Source: Monosporascus cannonballus (lineage: Eukaryota; Ascomycota; Sordariomycetes; Xylariales). Taken from it: a DNA stretch of 64,000 nt. Position 1 is the stretch's first letter, and each line of letters opens with the position of its first letter. The stretch covers positions 143,530-207,529 of the forward strand of contig QJNS01000139.1 in the NCBI GenBank assembly GCA_004154925.1. The letters run 5' to 3'. The notes under the pieces were generated by a model, which was given only the letters and a program-made list of their open reading frames with translations, did not search any database and was not told the DNA's origin. Shown here piece by piece: positions 52,521-63,997 of this stretch. The position numbers and the translations under genes are program-made.

Positions 52521-54036
52521 TGTCACGGGCCAAGGGCTCTAGTAAAGGGATTAACGTAGTGCTAATCCCGTGGCTTCTATATATATAGCTAACTGCTCCT
52601 ACGTATTTTCTTAGCTATTCTCTGGATTTCTTAATAGAATTATTATAGCTTATAGCTTTAGCTATTACGTATACAGCCTTTTACATATTGAGAAATCTCC
52701 TTTTTCATAAACGGTCCGTTGCCGTAAAAAGTATACTAACGTTACGTACCCGTTATTTGTACGTAATTTATTTGTTATGAATACCGAAAAACCGCATCGT
52801 TAGGGTTTACGAATCGTTCGTAAGCTATAAGTCCGTAAAAATTATAACATTTAAAGGTTCGAAGTAAATAAAAAATGAGTCCTTAATAAAAAGGTAATTA
52901 ACGATAATTATAAGTAATATTTTAATATTTAGGAAACCTTTAACTATTAATTTTAAAAATTAACGTTTTTGCCGTTTATATAAAAAGTCTTAAAACAGCT
53001 AAACTCTTAAACTTTTTTAAATTATATTGCCGTTATGTTTAAAAACTTTAATAAAAAATTAAAAATTAATTAACGTTTAATTAAATTACGTTAATTAATT
53101 TTTATTTTTATAATATCTAAATGTATTTTTATATTTAAAAATATTTTTTATTCAGCCGGAAAAAATAAAAAGCCTAATAAAATTAAAAGTTTTTTATTTA
53201 TTTCGGGCTGTAATGCTAAAACGAAAAAATAACTGGATTACAAAAAATAAGTTAATATTTAGGCAAAATTCGCGTAATTTTTTCGCCGTTCGAAAATATT
53301 ATTTTTAATGATTTTTATTTCGGTATGTTAAAACGTAAGAAATTTCCAGTTGAAAAATAATATTATAAAAAATATAAAAATCGGTACGTTAATTGTTAAT
53401 TATTAAGGTAAATGTCGTAAGCGAACGAAAAAGTATTATTTAAAATATGGCAAAATAAGGTAGTTTCGGAGGAATTATCTTAAAAGAAAAAAAATTGCCG
53501 TTCGACATATTAGCATTAATAAAGCCCTAAAGATTTTATCGTTATTTAAACGATAAAAAGTAATTACGGAAAAGTTCTATAAAACTTAAAAAGATTTAAA
53601 TAAGTTCGATATTTACAAAATATTAAAGGAATTAACGGACAAAAATTTTTGGGAAAAATAATATAAGGATATAAAGTTGATAATATATAACGCGCCAAAA
53701 ACGTACGGGCATAAAGTACGCGGCGTAATTTCCCCGTAACCGTCGAAGAACCTCTTGGATTAAGATTTACGAATATCGCCGCCTTGGAACAAAGTCCATA
53801 AAAAGGTGTTACGAATAAGCGTTTACTGCGTAATAAGAAAAAGCGAGGATTAAATTTAGAAAAGAGGGTTATATTACGGGCTAAAGGCCCTAATAAAAGG
53901 ATTAGCGTAATGTTAATCCCGTAGCTCCTGTATATATAGCTAGCTGCTCTCATGTATTTTTTTAGCTGTTTCTTAAATTTCTCGATGGACCTGTTATGGC
54001 CCATATTCTTAGCTACTGCGTATGCAGCTCTTTACA
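52521..54036 (+). mobile_element. Non-autonomous gag-only LTR retrotransposon (TR-GAG-like)
   Basis: Two LTRs of exactly 165 bp (52521-52685 and 53872-54036) start TGTCACGGGC or TATTACGGGC and end TTACA. The flanks are AATAC (52516-52520) and AATAT (54037-54041), a 5-bp duplication with one C-to-T. A polypurine tract AGAAAAGAGGG (53860-53870) precedes the 3' LTR. The 1186-bp interior has room for one frame and contains no protease, RT or integrase motif. It must have been mobilised by an autonomous relative. Plant elements of this design have been called TR-GAG; I infer this is a fungal counterpart. Confidence 0.82.
52777..53859 (+). pseudogene. gag-like gene of the non-autonomous element
   Basis: The frame from the ATG at 52777 stays in phase for about 360 codons to 53851-53859 with no net frameshift. 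Every internal stop is one that RIP makes from CAA, CAG, CGA or TGG. It begins MNTEKPHR. At 53437-53478 the codons read Y-x2-Y-GKIR-stop-FRRN-Y. Reversing G-to-A gives C-x2-C-x4-?-x4-C, the spacing of a CCHC zinc knuckle; the expected histidine position reads TAG, which RIP would derive from glutamine, so that residue is unproven. Basic residues flank the knuckle. The C-terminal part reads NAPKTYGHKVRGVISP and RISPPWNKVHKKVLRISVY. The family is otherwise unknown to me. Confidence 0.65.
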
Positions 54037-54041
54037 AATAT

Positions 54042-55599
54042 GTTATTTTGTTAATCGAAAATTGAAACTCCGAAATTATATGAATTTATAATAATTATAT
54101 ATAATTTAAATAAATATTAACAAAAGTTTCGAAAAATTAAACAAAAAAATAAAAACTAAAATACATATCGAATAATTACGATAAAAGAATTAATATTTAA
54201 TTACGGTAATACGTCAATTTAATTAATCTTTACATTATATTAGAAATAAAAAATATTAATAACTAAGTTTTTCGACGACTTAAAAAGAAAATATAAAAAG
54301 AATTTAAACCCAATCGGCCCAACCATTTATCGGATTATATCGTTATAATAATTAAGACCGACAACTGATAATACGTTTAATATATAAGGGGTGCTAAAGG
54401 AAAAAAAAATAATAAATCCCGATATACGGCTAATATTAACGCGTTTCGATACAGTAATATTTTTTACAGCACGGAATTAAGACCTATAGAACTAGGTACC
54501 ACTTATAGGAAAGATTAAAGCCAGATTAAATGTTTTAATTATAATAAGATAAGATATAAGGTAATGTAACGCAAGGCATCTAAGAAACCCTGTTAAAATA
54601 ATTAGAAACTTATACCCGAAGAATAATCCAGAAAACCTTAGAAAAATAGAAACAAACCTATTAACATAATTCGGCTTAAATACGTACCAGGCTCCCTATG
54701 GCGAAAAGTCTAATAGAGAATACGAAAAACTAGGAAGCTAGCTTAATAAATATCGCGGGCATAATAAGATGTATTATAAGGATAATTACGCAAATACTAG
54801 GATTAAGTAAAAAGGTTTATCCTAAAACACTTAATCAATTCGACAAAATATATGCTATATATTGTCGACAACGAAAATATCTCGATTACGAAAAATAGAA
54901 ATAATATATTTATGGACGAAATATCCGTATATATTTTAAATAGTTCGGTTTTTTAAACCTTACCGGAAATAATAAAATTTTTCTAAACAATGGTATCGAT
55001 ATTTTCAATATATAAGCCCAAAAAATATTTAATAATTAGCTGAAGTAAAAGGCTGGCTTGAAAAAAGATAACACCTATAAAAAATGTTTTAGTTATTTTT
55101 AATAATGTAAATATTAAATAGAAAAGGAGTAAATACAGTATATAATGGAAAAATATTATTAGAAAAATATTATAAATTTCCATTTTTAATTAGTATTTAT
55201 TTTAAACCTTTACGAAAAAAGTTATTAAAGAAAAAATACGTTAATTTACAGAAAAGCTTTAAAATAATAATTACTACGACACATAATAAGACGCAATTAA
55301 AAACATAAGAAAACAAATGACCTATTAAAGAAATAAATTACAACAGAATTAAAAATAATTAATATAATTCGAAAACTAATACGTCGATAATAACGATAGA
55401 TATAATGATTTAACGCATTAAATACGAAAATATAAGCAAAATTTGATAAATTCGAATAAGAATTAAAAGAATTACTTATAAAAAAGCCGCAATATAATAA
55501 AACATAAAGGAATTAAAGAGAACTTTTAAAAAAGGCTTTAAACGCGACGTTAAAACCCGTTACTAATTTTATCATTTTATATATACGAATTAAAACGCA
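54042..55599 (+). pseudogene. gypsy-1 gag remainder, too decayed to place domains
   Basis: By position this is the rest of gag and the gag-pol junction. Scattered protein-like frames exist (for example around 54690-54790), but no zinc knuckle could be fixed. Confidence 0.4.
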
Positions 55600-58500
55600 T
55601 TAATATATCGAAATAATAAATTACGAAACTCTGGGCGGAAATTATATTGCACCAAATATGGTTAATAAGCTTAAACTGCTATAAAAATACAAATTAAAAC
55701 TTTACATAACGACGAATGCCGAAAGTTAGGAATTCGCTTCTAATAACGAGAAAATTATACGCGAAATTAATTATTTCGAAATTTTTATTTAAAGACGATA
55801 TTAAATAGTTAATTTCAATATCGTTTTATTTAGAAATTACGATATAATCTTAGGATTATTATAGATACGCTAGTACGGAATTTTAATTTATAAAAAAACT
55901 GGCCAGGTAAAATTCGCCTCATATCCTATTAACAAATAAAAAGAAATTAAGACCTTAATATTCGATTGAGGATAACGACAAATTCAGGCATAAAAATACG
56001 ACAAAAACGTTGTTACCGAAAAGGACAAAATATAAAAAAATAAATATTGAAAGAAATACGACGTATTGTTTTTATTATTAAAAGAAATTAAGGTAACTAA
56101 ACAACGATTTCAAATAATAGCTCTAAAAGTCAGAAATTTAATTAATATATTATTATAATACCATAAATATAAATGAGGTTTTAAAAAAGCTTAATACTAA
56201 ATTATTAAAATATAACAAATAAAATTATAAAATAATTTATAAGGAAAGACTTTCGACGAAAATCTACCTTTTTTATAACTTTAACGGATATAAATTACGC
56301 ATTTTTAAAGAAGACCTGGAAATTTAATTATAAAAAATATATTCGAGTTTCGGAATTATTAGTAAGATATCTTATATTTTTCGTGCCGAAAAAAACTTAA
56401 AAATTACGATTTATGGTTAATTATTAATAATTAAATATTATTACCACTAATTACAAAAATAAAAAACCGATTTTATAGAACCAAATAATTCATAACGTTC
56501 GATTTTAAAAATAAATATAACCTTATTAAGATTAAAAAAGATACGAATAAAAAATAACTTTTAAAACAAAATACGGACTATTTAAATATTTTGTTAAATT
56601 AATAAGACTTACGAACGTATTAGCAATTTTCTAACTGATAATTAATTATATATTATGAAAACATCTCGGTATTTTTATTATTTGTTATTTTGACGATATT
56701 TTTATTTTTTTAAAAATAAAAATAACATTAATAAAATATATTTATAAAGTTTCTTAAATTATATAAAACGCAAAAGTATATATTAACGTAAAATAAATTA
56801 ATTCCATAAATAGGAAATAAAATATTTAAGATATATTATTATTCCAGAACATATTAAAATAAACTTTAAAAAAATCGTTATAATTACAAAATAGCGAACG
56901 ATAATAACGGTTAAGAAAATATAGGTATTCTTTTAATTCGCTAATTATTACAGAAATTTTATTCGGAATTTTAATATAATAATTATATCCTTGACAAGTA
57001 TTACGAAAAAAATTTAAATATACGCCAGATACGAAAAAGGCGTTTTTAAACATTAAGGATACGATTATTAACGAATTAATAATAATTATATACGATTTAA
57101 TACGTCTTATTAAACTAAAAACCAACATTTCGAATTCCGTATTAAATATAATAATCGGATAACGACATAATTAAAGCAAATTATATTTTATTATATTGTT
57201 TTAATATAAATTAAAAGAAATTAAGCTTAATTACGGTATTTTAAATAAAAGCTTTACGGCTATTATTATGGCATTCCGAAATTTCAGATATTTCTTAAAA
57301 GGAAATTTGTATTAAATTAAGATTTATATAAATTATCAAAACTTTATCCGATTTATTACGATTAAGGAATTTATAAGACGATAATTTCGTTATGCGACAA
57401 AATTGGCGAATTTCGATTTCGGTATTATTTATCAGAAACATTTAAAAAATAATAAAATAAAGGCCCTAAATAAATAATTAAATTTCGGGAAAAGATTGGT
57501 TACAATTATTTATATAAATTTTGATATTATTCTAAAAACTATTTACGCCCGCGGAAAATTACGATAATTCGAGCAATACCATTCAATATATATAAAAAAC
57601 CCTAATAATATAATAACGGTTTTTTAAAAAAAACTAAAAAAGAAAATAGAAATTTTAAAAAAATACCAAAAGGACTTAATACGAAATATATATAAATATT
57701 AATTATATAAATATCCAAAGATTTATAAAACGTCAAAACGGCTTTAACGTACATATTTTTTATTTAAAATAAAATTAATAATATAAACGATTATATAATA
57801 TTACAAGATTTACGCTAAAATAAAAATTGAATAATATAAGCTACACAGAAAATTATAACTATTATTAATCGTAAAGCGATTATAATATTTAGTTAAATTC
57901 GATTTCATTATTAAACTTTTTATATTAAAGATTCTAATTATAAAAATATATTCCGATAATATTTTCGTAATCGTCGATGGATTTACGAAATCTTTTTATT
58001 TTTTATTATATTACCAGATTATCAACGCCAAATAAATATTATATATTCTTTCAAATATATTTTTAATATATATAGATTATTAGTAAGATTTGTTTTAAAT
58101 AAAGGATTAATATTTGCATTTAAATTTTGCCAAAGCCTTATATTATAAATTAACTTAAATTATACATTATTTAACGTATTTAAATTATAAATAAGTAAAT
58201 AAATAAAATAAATATATTAAAATGTAAAAGTTCACTTAGGATGTTATGATAAATATAAATAAAATAATATTAGCGAATATAAATTTGGGTTTTATTTCGA
58301 AGGTTTATAAAAAAAATATATAACGATAATTTAATTAATTTTAAAATTCGTATAAAATTAAAGGAATATATTATAACCAAAAAAATTAAAATACTTCATT
58401 TTCGAAAAAAGGGAAATAATATGTTAATATTATTAAAAAATATTTAAATAAAATAATTTAATAAAACATTCGATAATAAGTATATCGGTCCATATAAAAT

Positions 58501-58803
58501 TATTTAGAAAAATTTGATAAATAATTCTTAATTAAATTTTTATTAAAAAAATTTTTATTTAATTTTTATGTGTTTTTATTCGAATTAATAATAAATATAA
58601 TTAAGGTATATATGGTATAAGACGATATGGAAATAGAAAACAAATAAATATATAAAATAAAGAAAATTCTCGATATACGGAAATAAAACGGATTTACCCA
58701 GTACCTAATTAAATAAAAAAAAATTCTGATTCCGAAAACACTTGGGAACCTGCCAAAAATCTTATTGGCGCCCAGCGCCTATTAAGAAACTTTTACCAAT
58801 AAC
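55600..58803 (+). pseudogene. gypsy-1 pol remnant with chromodomain
   Basis: Protease region near 55630-55680 reads LGGNYIAPNMVNKLKLL. Reverse transcriptase reads RFMVNY and LNIITT near 56410, GLFKYFVKLIRLTN near 56580-56620 and CYFDDIFIF with the active-site YFDD at 56686-56697, here still encoding both aspartates. Integrase reads SDNIFVIVDGFTK near 57950-57990. The chromodomain near 58665-58803 reads ILDIRK, NGFTQYLIK and, after a one-base slip in an A run, NTWEPAKNLIGAQRLL. A stop follows RNFYQ. The domain order matches gypsy-2. Confidence 0.87.
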
Positions 58804-59130
58804 GACGGATACGTCCCAGTTAATAATCGACCAGTTAGTAACCGGGATATCGGGCCAATCGGCCGCGGCCTGCGCTAACGTGGCAGTTACGACGGCAATC
58901 TCCAACTATTCTTGTTCCTGGCGTTCCTATTCCTTTAAGTCGTCCAATAACTAAAGTTCGCGCTATACCATAATAACGCCTTTCGAACGAACCAGCGCTT
59001 TTTACTTACGTAAACGAATAAGACGAAAAAAAGCTTTATTTATTTCCTTTTAATAACGACGTTAAACCTTAAAATAAAGCCGTTAAAATTCTCAAAGTTG
59101 TTTTTTGGCAAGCGTTTTTTTACGTTTTAA
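58790..59130 (-). pseudogene. Antisense reading frame between pol and the 3' LTR of gypsy-1
   Basis: On the strand opposite to pol, the frame reads FFRLIRLRK, ALVRSKGVIMV, RELxLLDDLKE, ERQEQE, LEIAVVTATLAQAAADWPD and IPVTNW, ending in GAGRQ and a stop. It aligns with the frame at 37807-38511 in gypsy-2, including the TLAQAAADWPDIPV block and the final GRQ. Stops within it are TAA or TAG of CAA/CAG origin. Similar sequence continues upstream toward the LTR (to about 59400) in shifted frames. It partly overlaps the 3' end of pol. Confidence 0.6.
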
Positions 59131-59467
59131 ACGTTAATGCTTTTAACGAATATTTGGCAAAAAAAATAAACGGTACGTTAATACTTTTATACGACGGATC
59201 CCGAATAATATATTTTTTATATTTTAAAATATTTTCTATTAGTTCTTACTTCAGGTTTTTCGAAAAATAATAAATACAAAATATAACTTCGTACTTAAAT
59301 TTATCAAAGGTTTTTACGAAATTAGCACGACGAATAATAAAAGAACGAAAAATACGATAAATTTTAGAAATAGGAAATAATATAATTAAGAATAAAAAAA
59401 GGAATATTTACCAAACGGAAAAAAAAAGAAAATCTTAAAGGCAAAATTTTTAGAAAAAGAAAAATCG

Positions 59468-59824
59468 TATTACGACTCGATAAGTTCCGGCCTTAAAAAA
59501 CGGTCAAATAAGGATTATATAGATCATCTCCAAGTTACGCAACAATGAATACCGCCAAATCAATAATTATTAATAATTAAAGGTAATCTTAAATAATTAT
59601 AATTATTACTGGTTACGTAATTATAAGTAATTAAGCTAAATATATATATATACGCTTATTATTTCAATAATTTAAATAGCTTTAACTTGCAATACGATTT
59701 CTGCACCCTTAATATTAAGAGACGTAATTAAATTACCTTCTTGCTACAGAGTCCCATAATACTCCTGCTAATATAAACCCGTATAACTAAGTTTCAATAG
59801 TTGGTTAAACCCCTAGCCGTCATA
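59468..59824 (+). repeat. 3' LTR of gypsy-1
   Basis: The LTR is 357 bp. Here the second half keeps normal bases (GCACCCTTAATATTAAGAGA, AACCCCTAGCCGTCATA) and the first half is mutated, the reverse of the 5' LTR. Confidence 0.88.
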
Positions 59825-59867
59825 AGTCGGCTACCAGTTTTATCCTCATAAGAGCTGTATTCTTATA

Positions 59868-61324
59868 ATTTTTAAATAAATTAAGTAAAATATAATAAAA
59901 TAAATTTAATAGGAATGAATAGTTTAACGTTAATAAAATTTGATAATCTAGTTGTGATATGCCAAAATGTAAAGAAATTAAAGCATTTGATATTTTTTTT
60001 ATTTCTCGATTTTATCGCTATTGAAATGTTAATATTTCGTTTTTACTTTTAAAAATTAATTTTTCTTAATTATGATATTTCTGTCTGTTACTATTAGATT
60101 AAATCATTTTAAATTTTATAAATAATACTTGTAGCGTTATTTGAGTATTAAAATAATTTTGCCAATTTTAAATAGCTAGTTTTAAAATCTAATTCTAAAT
60201 AAGTTTTATACGAAATTTGAGACGATCAAGATGAAAGTATTTTAAAACAGATTGTTTAATAAAAAAGCTCTATCTTTTTTTAATTATATTAAAGCTTCTT
60301 AATTCCTTTTAAACATCTTATAAGTGAAGTTGCTAGCCTTATAACTTTCTTCTTTTTTATATTTTAATAATTAAATTTCTTTCGTTGATTATATCAGCGT
60401 TTTTTTTAAATTTTGATTTATTTAAATTCTACATAAATATATTATTAATAACGTATTTTCGCTTTTATAATACTAATATTTTAAGTTTTAATTATTAATT
60501 TTAGTTATTATTTTTGATTTAATTTTCTAATTCCGATTTTATTATATTGTATTAAATCCTGTAAGTAGTAAATTATATTAAATATGGTTCTCCTTATTTA
60601 AAATACGAATAATTAGGCCATATTGTTAAATACGTATATATTTATATAATTTTCGAAATCAAGTTGGTCAAAACGTGTATTTAAATAAACTAGAGTAAAT
60701 TTTAAACTATATATAATAAATAAAGATTCAAGCTTTATTTTTCTAGGTCGAGTCCAATATACAGAAAGTTATTATACGATATAATTCGTATAATAGATAC
60801 TATATTCCTATATTTCAAGCCAATAACTAATCAATAGTATTTACGAATAAAATGCTAAAATATCAAATATTGTTTTCGATTAAAAATGTTATAAAATCGC
60901 ATTATCATTTTTAGCTATCCGTATTATTTTAGTTTTCTGACAAACAATATACGTTTTTATATTTTTATTACCGCAATTATAAATTTTAAGACTTTTTAAA
61001 TAAAATCTTATTTCTCTAAATATTAATAAAAAGGTTCGAAGTTATAGCGACAATTAATTAAATCTATTTTTATAGCTGTTTATATAAGATCAAAATAAAT
61101 CTATTTTAATTTATTCGGTTTTTTATATATTAAAGTTTTAATGTAAATTACGGAGGTAGAACATTAAATACGAAAATATGTATAGTAATAAACGTAATAA
61201 TTAACGTATATTTGAAACCCGTAATAAATATAGCGATGTTCTAAGCTTAAGCTTACGGCGAAAGAAATTTGTTATTATTTGAGTTGGATTATAATCGTAA
61301 TAACGTGTTCTATTTTAATATATA
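59868..61324. other. RIP-decayed AT-rich stretch, nothing recognised
   Basis: This flank lies to the right of the nest. No motif or repeat match was found apart from the 5-bp duplication at its left edge. Confidence 0.6.
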
Positions 61325-61495
61325 TTACGGCACTAGCAAAGCGGCCCTTTTAAGCTGCCGTTTCGGTATATATACGCAAGCGCCACGCGCTTGCGTATAT
61401 AGATTCTTTCTTCTTCTTTGTATAATAACAGAATATTTCTCAGAACTCAAAAAACGTACAGCGCCGCGACAATATATTATTTTTAGGCAATTGTT
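61325..61495 (+). repeat. Dispersed promoter-like repeat, copy 2, with perfect palindrome
   Basis: It aligns with 19022-19185. The arms 61369-61383 and 61387-61401 are perfect 15-bp inverted repeats (TATATACGCAAGCGC) around a 3-base loop CAC. The palindrome sits at the TATA run and is followed by a CT-rich block, as in a core promoter. It lies in a fairly GC-preserved patch. Confidence 0.55.
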
Positions 61496-61839
61496 TTAAA
61501 TTTAGCGTAAGGTAATTACTATATAATTCGGGGCGTATTTCTTTTTTTTTTAGAAAAAAAGAGCAGCTTTTAAATTATTGCTTAATATATATATATATTG
61601 TTTTCTTTCTCTGTAATTTAACAATAACTAAGAATTGTTTAAATTTTTTATATTTATAATTAAACTTTAAATGTTTTTAAATTTTATTACTTTCTATTAG
61701 TAAAACAATATATACGATAATTTCTTTTTTTATAGTTTCTGTAATGTAAATTCTTAATGTACCTTAATTATTTAATATATTTTTAAATATTTCTAAACTT
61801 AACCAGTTTATTTTATTGTTTAATATCTTATGGTACGAC

Positions 61840-62029
61840 TGTTAACATAATCCGCACGACTAGCTCGGCCGTGACAGCTAGTTCGATTAATTGTGACGGT
61901 GGCCAGCTATAAACGGAAGACCATCGCGTTATCGCGGCAAGTATAATATATCCTCGTTTAACGAACTAGGTGGCGGTAAGGTTGCAGCAGGTATTGCTAG
62001 AACCTTTCCATTTGAGACGAATTACAACC
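61840..62029. other. GC-preserved fragment, unassigned
   Basis: It begins TGTTAACATAATCC and includes CACGACTAGCTCGGCCGTGA and a separated inverted pair (CTAGTTCG / CGAACTAG). It looks like part of a gypsy-type LTR but I found no partner copy or end. Confidence 0.35.
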
Positions 62030-63758
62030 TTGTCTTATTACAATCAGGGCCCATTTTGGCGGTTGTAGATGCGCGCACCGCGTAGCTATTGCTAGAGTTT
62101 GAAATTTTAGGTATATCGCTAAAGCGGATTTATAAAAACTCTCAAGTCTTTAAAATAATGTCTATTATAAAGTTGTATTTTTAGAAGTTCATTTTCTAAA
62201 TTTTTAAGTGGTTTTCTGGAAAAGAAATTTAAAAATCAATTGAGCAAAATAATTATAATAATAATTTAAATTAAACTTAAAAAATATAGTTATAGACTAT
62301 TTTAACCGTAATTGCTTATTATATATTTAATTTCCTAATCAAAGTTAATTTGGTTAAATTGTTAAAAACATAATTAAAATTTCCGTTTTAAAGATTTCTA
62401 TTAATTATAATATCGTTATAGTTTTAACAACTTAATTATTATTATAAAAACTATTTATTCTATAATATTATTAAAATGTTTAAATGTAAAAAGTAATTTA
62501 TTTATATTTTTATATTTATAGATTTAATTTAATATTTTATAATCGCAAAAAAGTTTCAAATTTGATCAACTTTAATATTTTTTAACTATTATATAATAAT
62601 AACTTGTACGGTGGTAAAAAGTATTAAAGGTGTTTTTTATATAAAGTATATTAAGGCAATCCGGTATATAATAATACGACCAGTAATTATATTATCGTAA
62701 CTATAAAGGCGTTGCGATTATCTATTTCCTTAATCTAAATTTAATCGTATAAGTTATCTTAGCTAGCTTACACATTACTAGCTTGTTTACTATTTTTGTC
62801 TAATATATCCATATACCTTTTTTGGCCAATTAAATATCGTATTGCGTAACGAACTAATAAAGTCTAAGATTAAGTTACGCGAATAAAGGATTCGTTTTTC
62901 TTATTGTTACCAAAATCGCTAATTTTCTTTTGACTTTTTTAAAAATAAATCATTTAAATAAAATAAATTCGTAAATAACCTAACTTAAGCTTATTACGTT
63001 GGAAATTTTCTGTATATCTCGAATACAAGTGTTACAGCCTAGTTACTCGTAATAGGCTTCCAGTATATATGCACCTATAAGCACTGAAATGATTGCTACA
63101 ATTGTGATCATTTTACCGATCTTTTGCTCTAGTGGCGTAGCAATACGGTGCAGCCGTAACAACAAATTAATATGCGTATAGAAAATTTTTTATTCATCTG
63201 GGATCAAAATTATAGCCGGTATAATTAAATTTAAGTTTGGGGAATAGGCGATCGTAAGGGTTTTATAATAGCATTAATAAAATTACCGATCATATTAACT
63301 TATACTAAGTTTTTTTTTCTTTCTTTTTTTTCACTATATTTAAAAAAACTTATTTAATAATTTTAAAGCTATACGCGATTTTGATATTACGTTTTAACTA
63401 TAAGAAAAATAAAGATTAACTAAGTTTAAAAACGTTTTTATAGTTATAATAAAATGATTTTATTCTGTATAAGTAAACATATAACAAATATGACTCTTTT
63501 TATATTAAATATCTTTTAAGAAATATTCTAGTAAAATATTACTTACGGTTATTACGCTGTTATAATTATAAAAGCTTTCTAAATAAAAAATACACAAAAA
63601 GTGTAATTTAAAATTTAATACTAAGCTCTATTTCGCAAGTTTAGATATTTTAATAGATTCACTTTAGCGATATATCTAAAGATACACCTTAGCTACAGAT
63701 ACGCTGTAATACGTAACTATAATCGCTAAAATAGGGCCTTTTTTTAACGAGATAACAA
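62030..63758. mobile_element. Foldback element, copy 3 (both arms), with a 132-bp repeat inside
   Basis: The left end (TTGTCTTATTACAATCAGGG) and the reverse complement of the right end (TTGTTATCTCGTTAAA...GGCCC) are alike, and both match the end module at 9033-9180. The left half (about 62640-62753) carries the internal unit in minus orientation and the right half (62754-63400) in plus orientation, so the element is a large imperfect palindrome centred near 62753. The right half is interrupted by the 132-bp repeat at 63030. No clear target duplication was found. Confidence 0.5.
63030..63161 (+). mobile_element. 132-bp repeat, copy 2, with target duplication
   Basis: It has ends TGTTACAGCC and AGCCGTAACA, flanked by ACAAG (63025-63029) and ACAAA (63162-63166), a 5-bp duplication with one G-to-A. 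This shows the 132-bp unit is itself the inserted thing, either a solo LTR or a very small terminal-inverted-repeat element. Confidence 0.72.
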
Positions 63759-63906
63759 ATTAATCTTAAGGTTTAATAAAAAAAATATTATTTTCGTTTA
63801 TTAACTTGTTTTTTACAAATATTTAATATATTAAATTTATGGAACTTAAATTAATTGCGTTAATTATATTCGAATAAACTTTGTAAAAATGTATTGTATA
63901 AATTCT

Positions 63907-63910
63907 TATT

Positions 63911-63997
<87 letters not shown>

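Larger units (their letters stand above)
51600..59824 (+). mobile_element. Chromodomain Ty3/gypsy element gypsy-1
   Basis: It is inserted in the right LTR of gypsy-3 with a perfect AGTCG duplication (51595-51599 and 59825-59829). LTRs are 51600-51987 and 59468-59824, beginning TGTTACGACC or TATTACGACT and ending TATA or CATA. They differ mainly by transitions plus a ~27-bp extra segment in the left copy. Pol is on the plus strand. Its interior is homologous to gypsy-2. A separate LTR element lies in its gag gene. Confidence 0.88.
37433..59867 (-). mobile_element. Ty3/gypsy element gypsy-3, host of a four-element nest
   Basis: The two LTRs are each 207 bp once later insertions are removed: left 37433-37458 plus 44349-44529, right 51431-51599 plus 59830-59867. 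The outer flanks are identical 5-bp duplications, ATTTT (37428-37432 and 59868-59872), which shows the 22.4-kb block began as one insertion. The internal region is 44530-51430. Pol motifs are on the minus strand, so the right LTR is 5'. A polypurine tract (AAGAAAAGGAAATAAT read on the minus strand, 44530-44548) abuts the left LTR as expected. Confidence 0.85.

Noticed and set aside
53564..54004. 146-codon minus-strand frame in the small LTR element
   Set aside because: It spans from the interior into the 3' LTR, opposite the gag-like frame and the polypurine tract orientation; a shadow.
58742..58954. Uninterrupted 70-codon plus-strand frame after the gypsy-1 chromodomain
   Set aside because: It is out of phase with pol and lies opposite the antisense frame, which is better conserved as protein between the two elements. 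Its openness probably reflects the GC-richer bases there.
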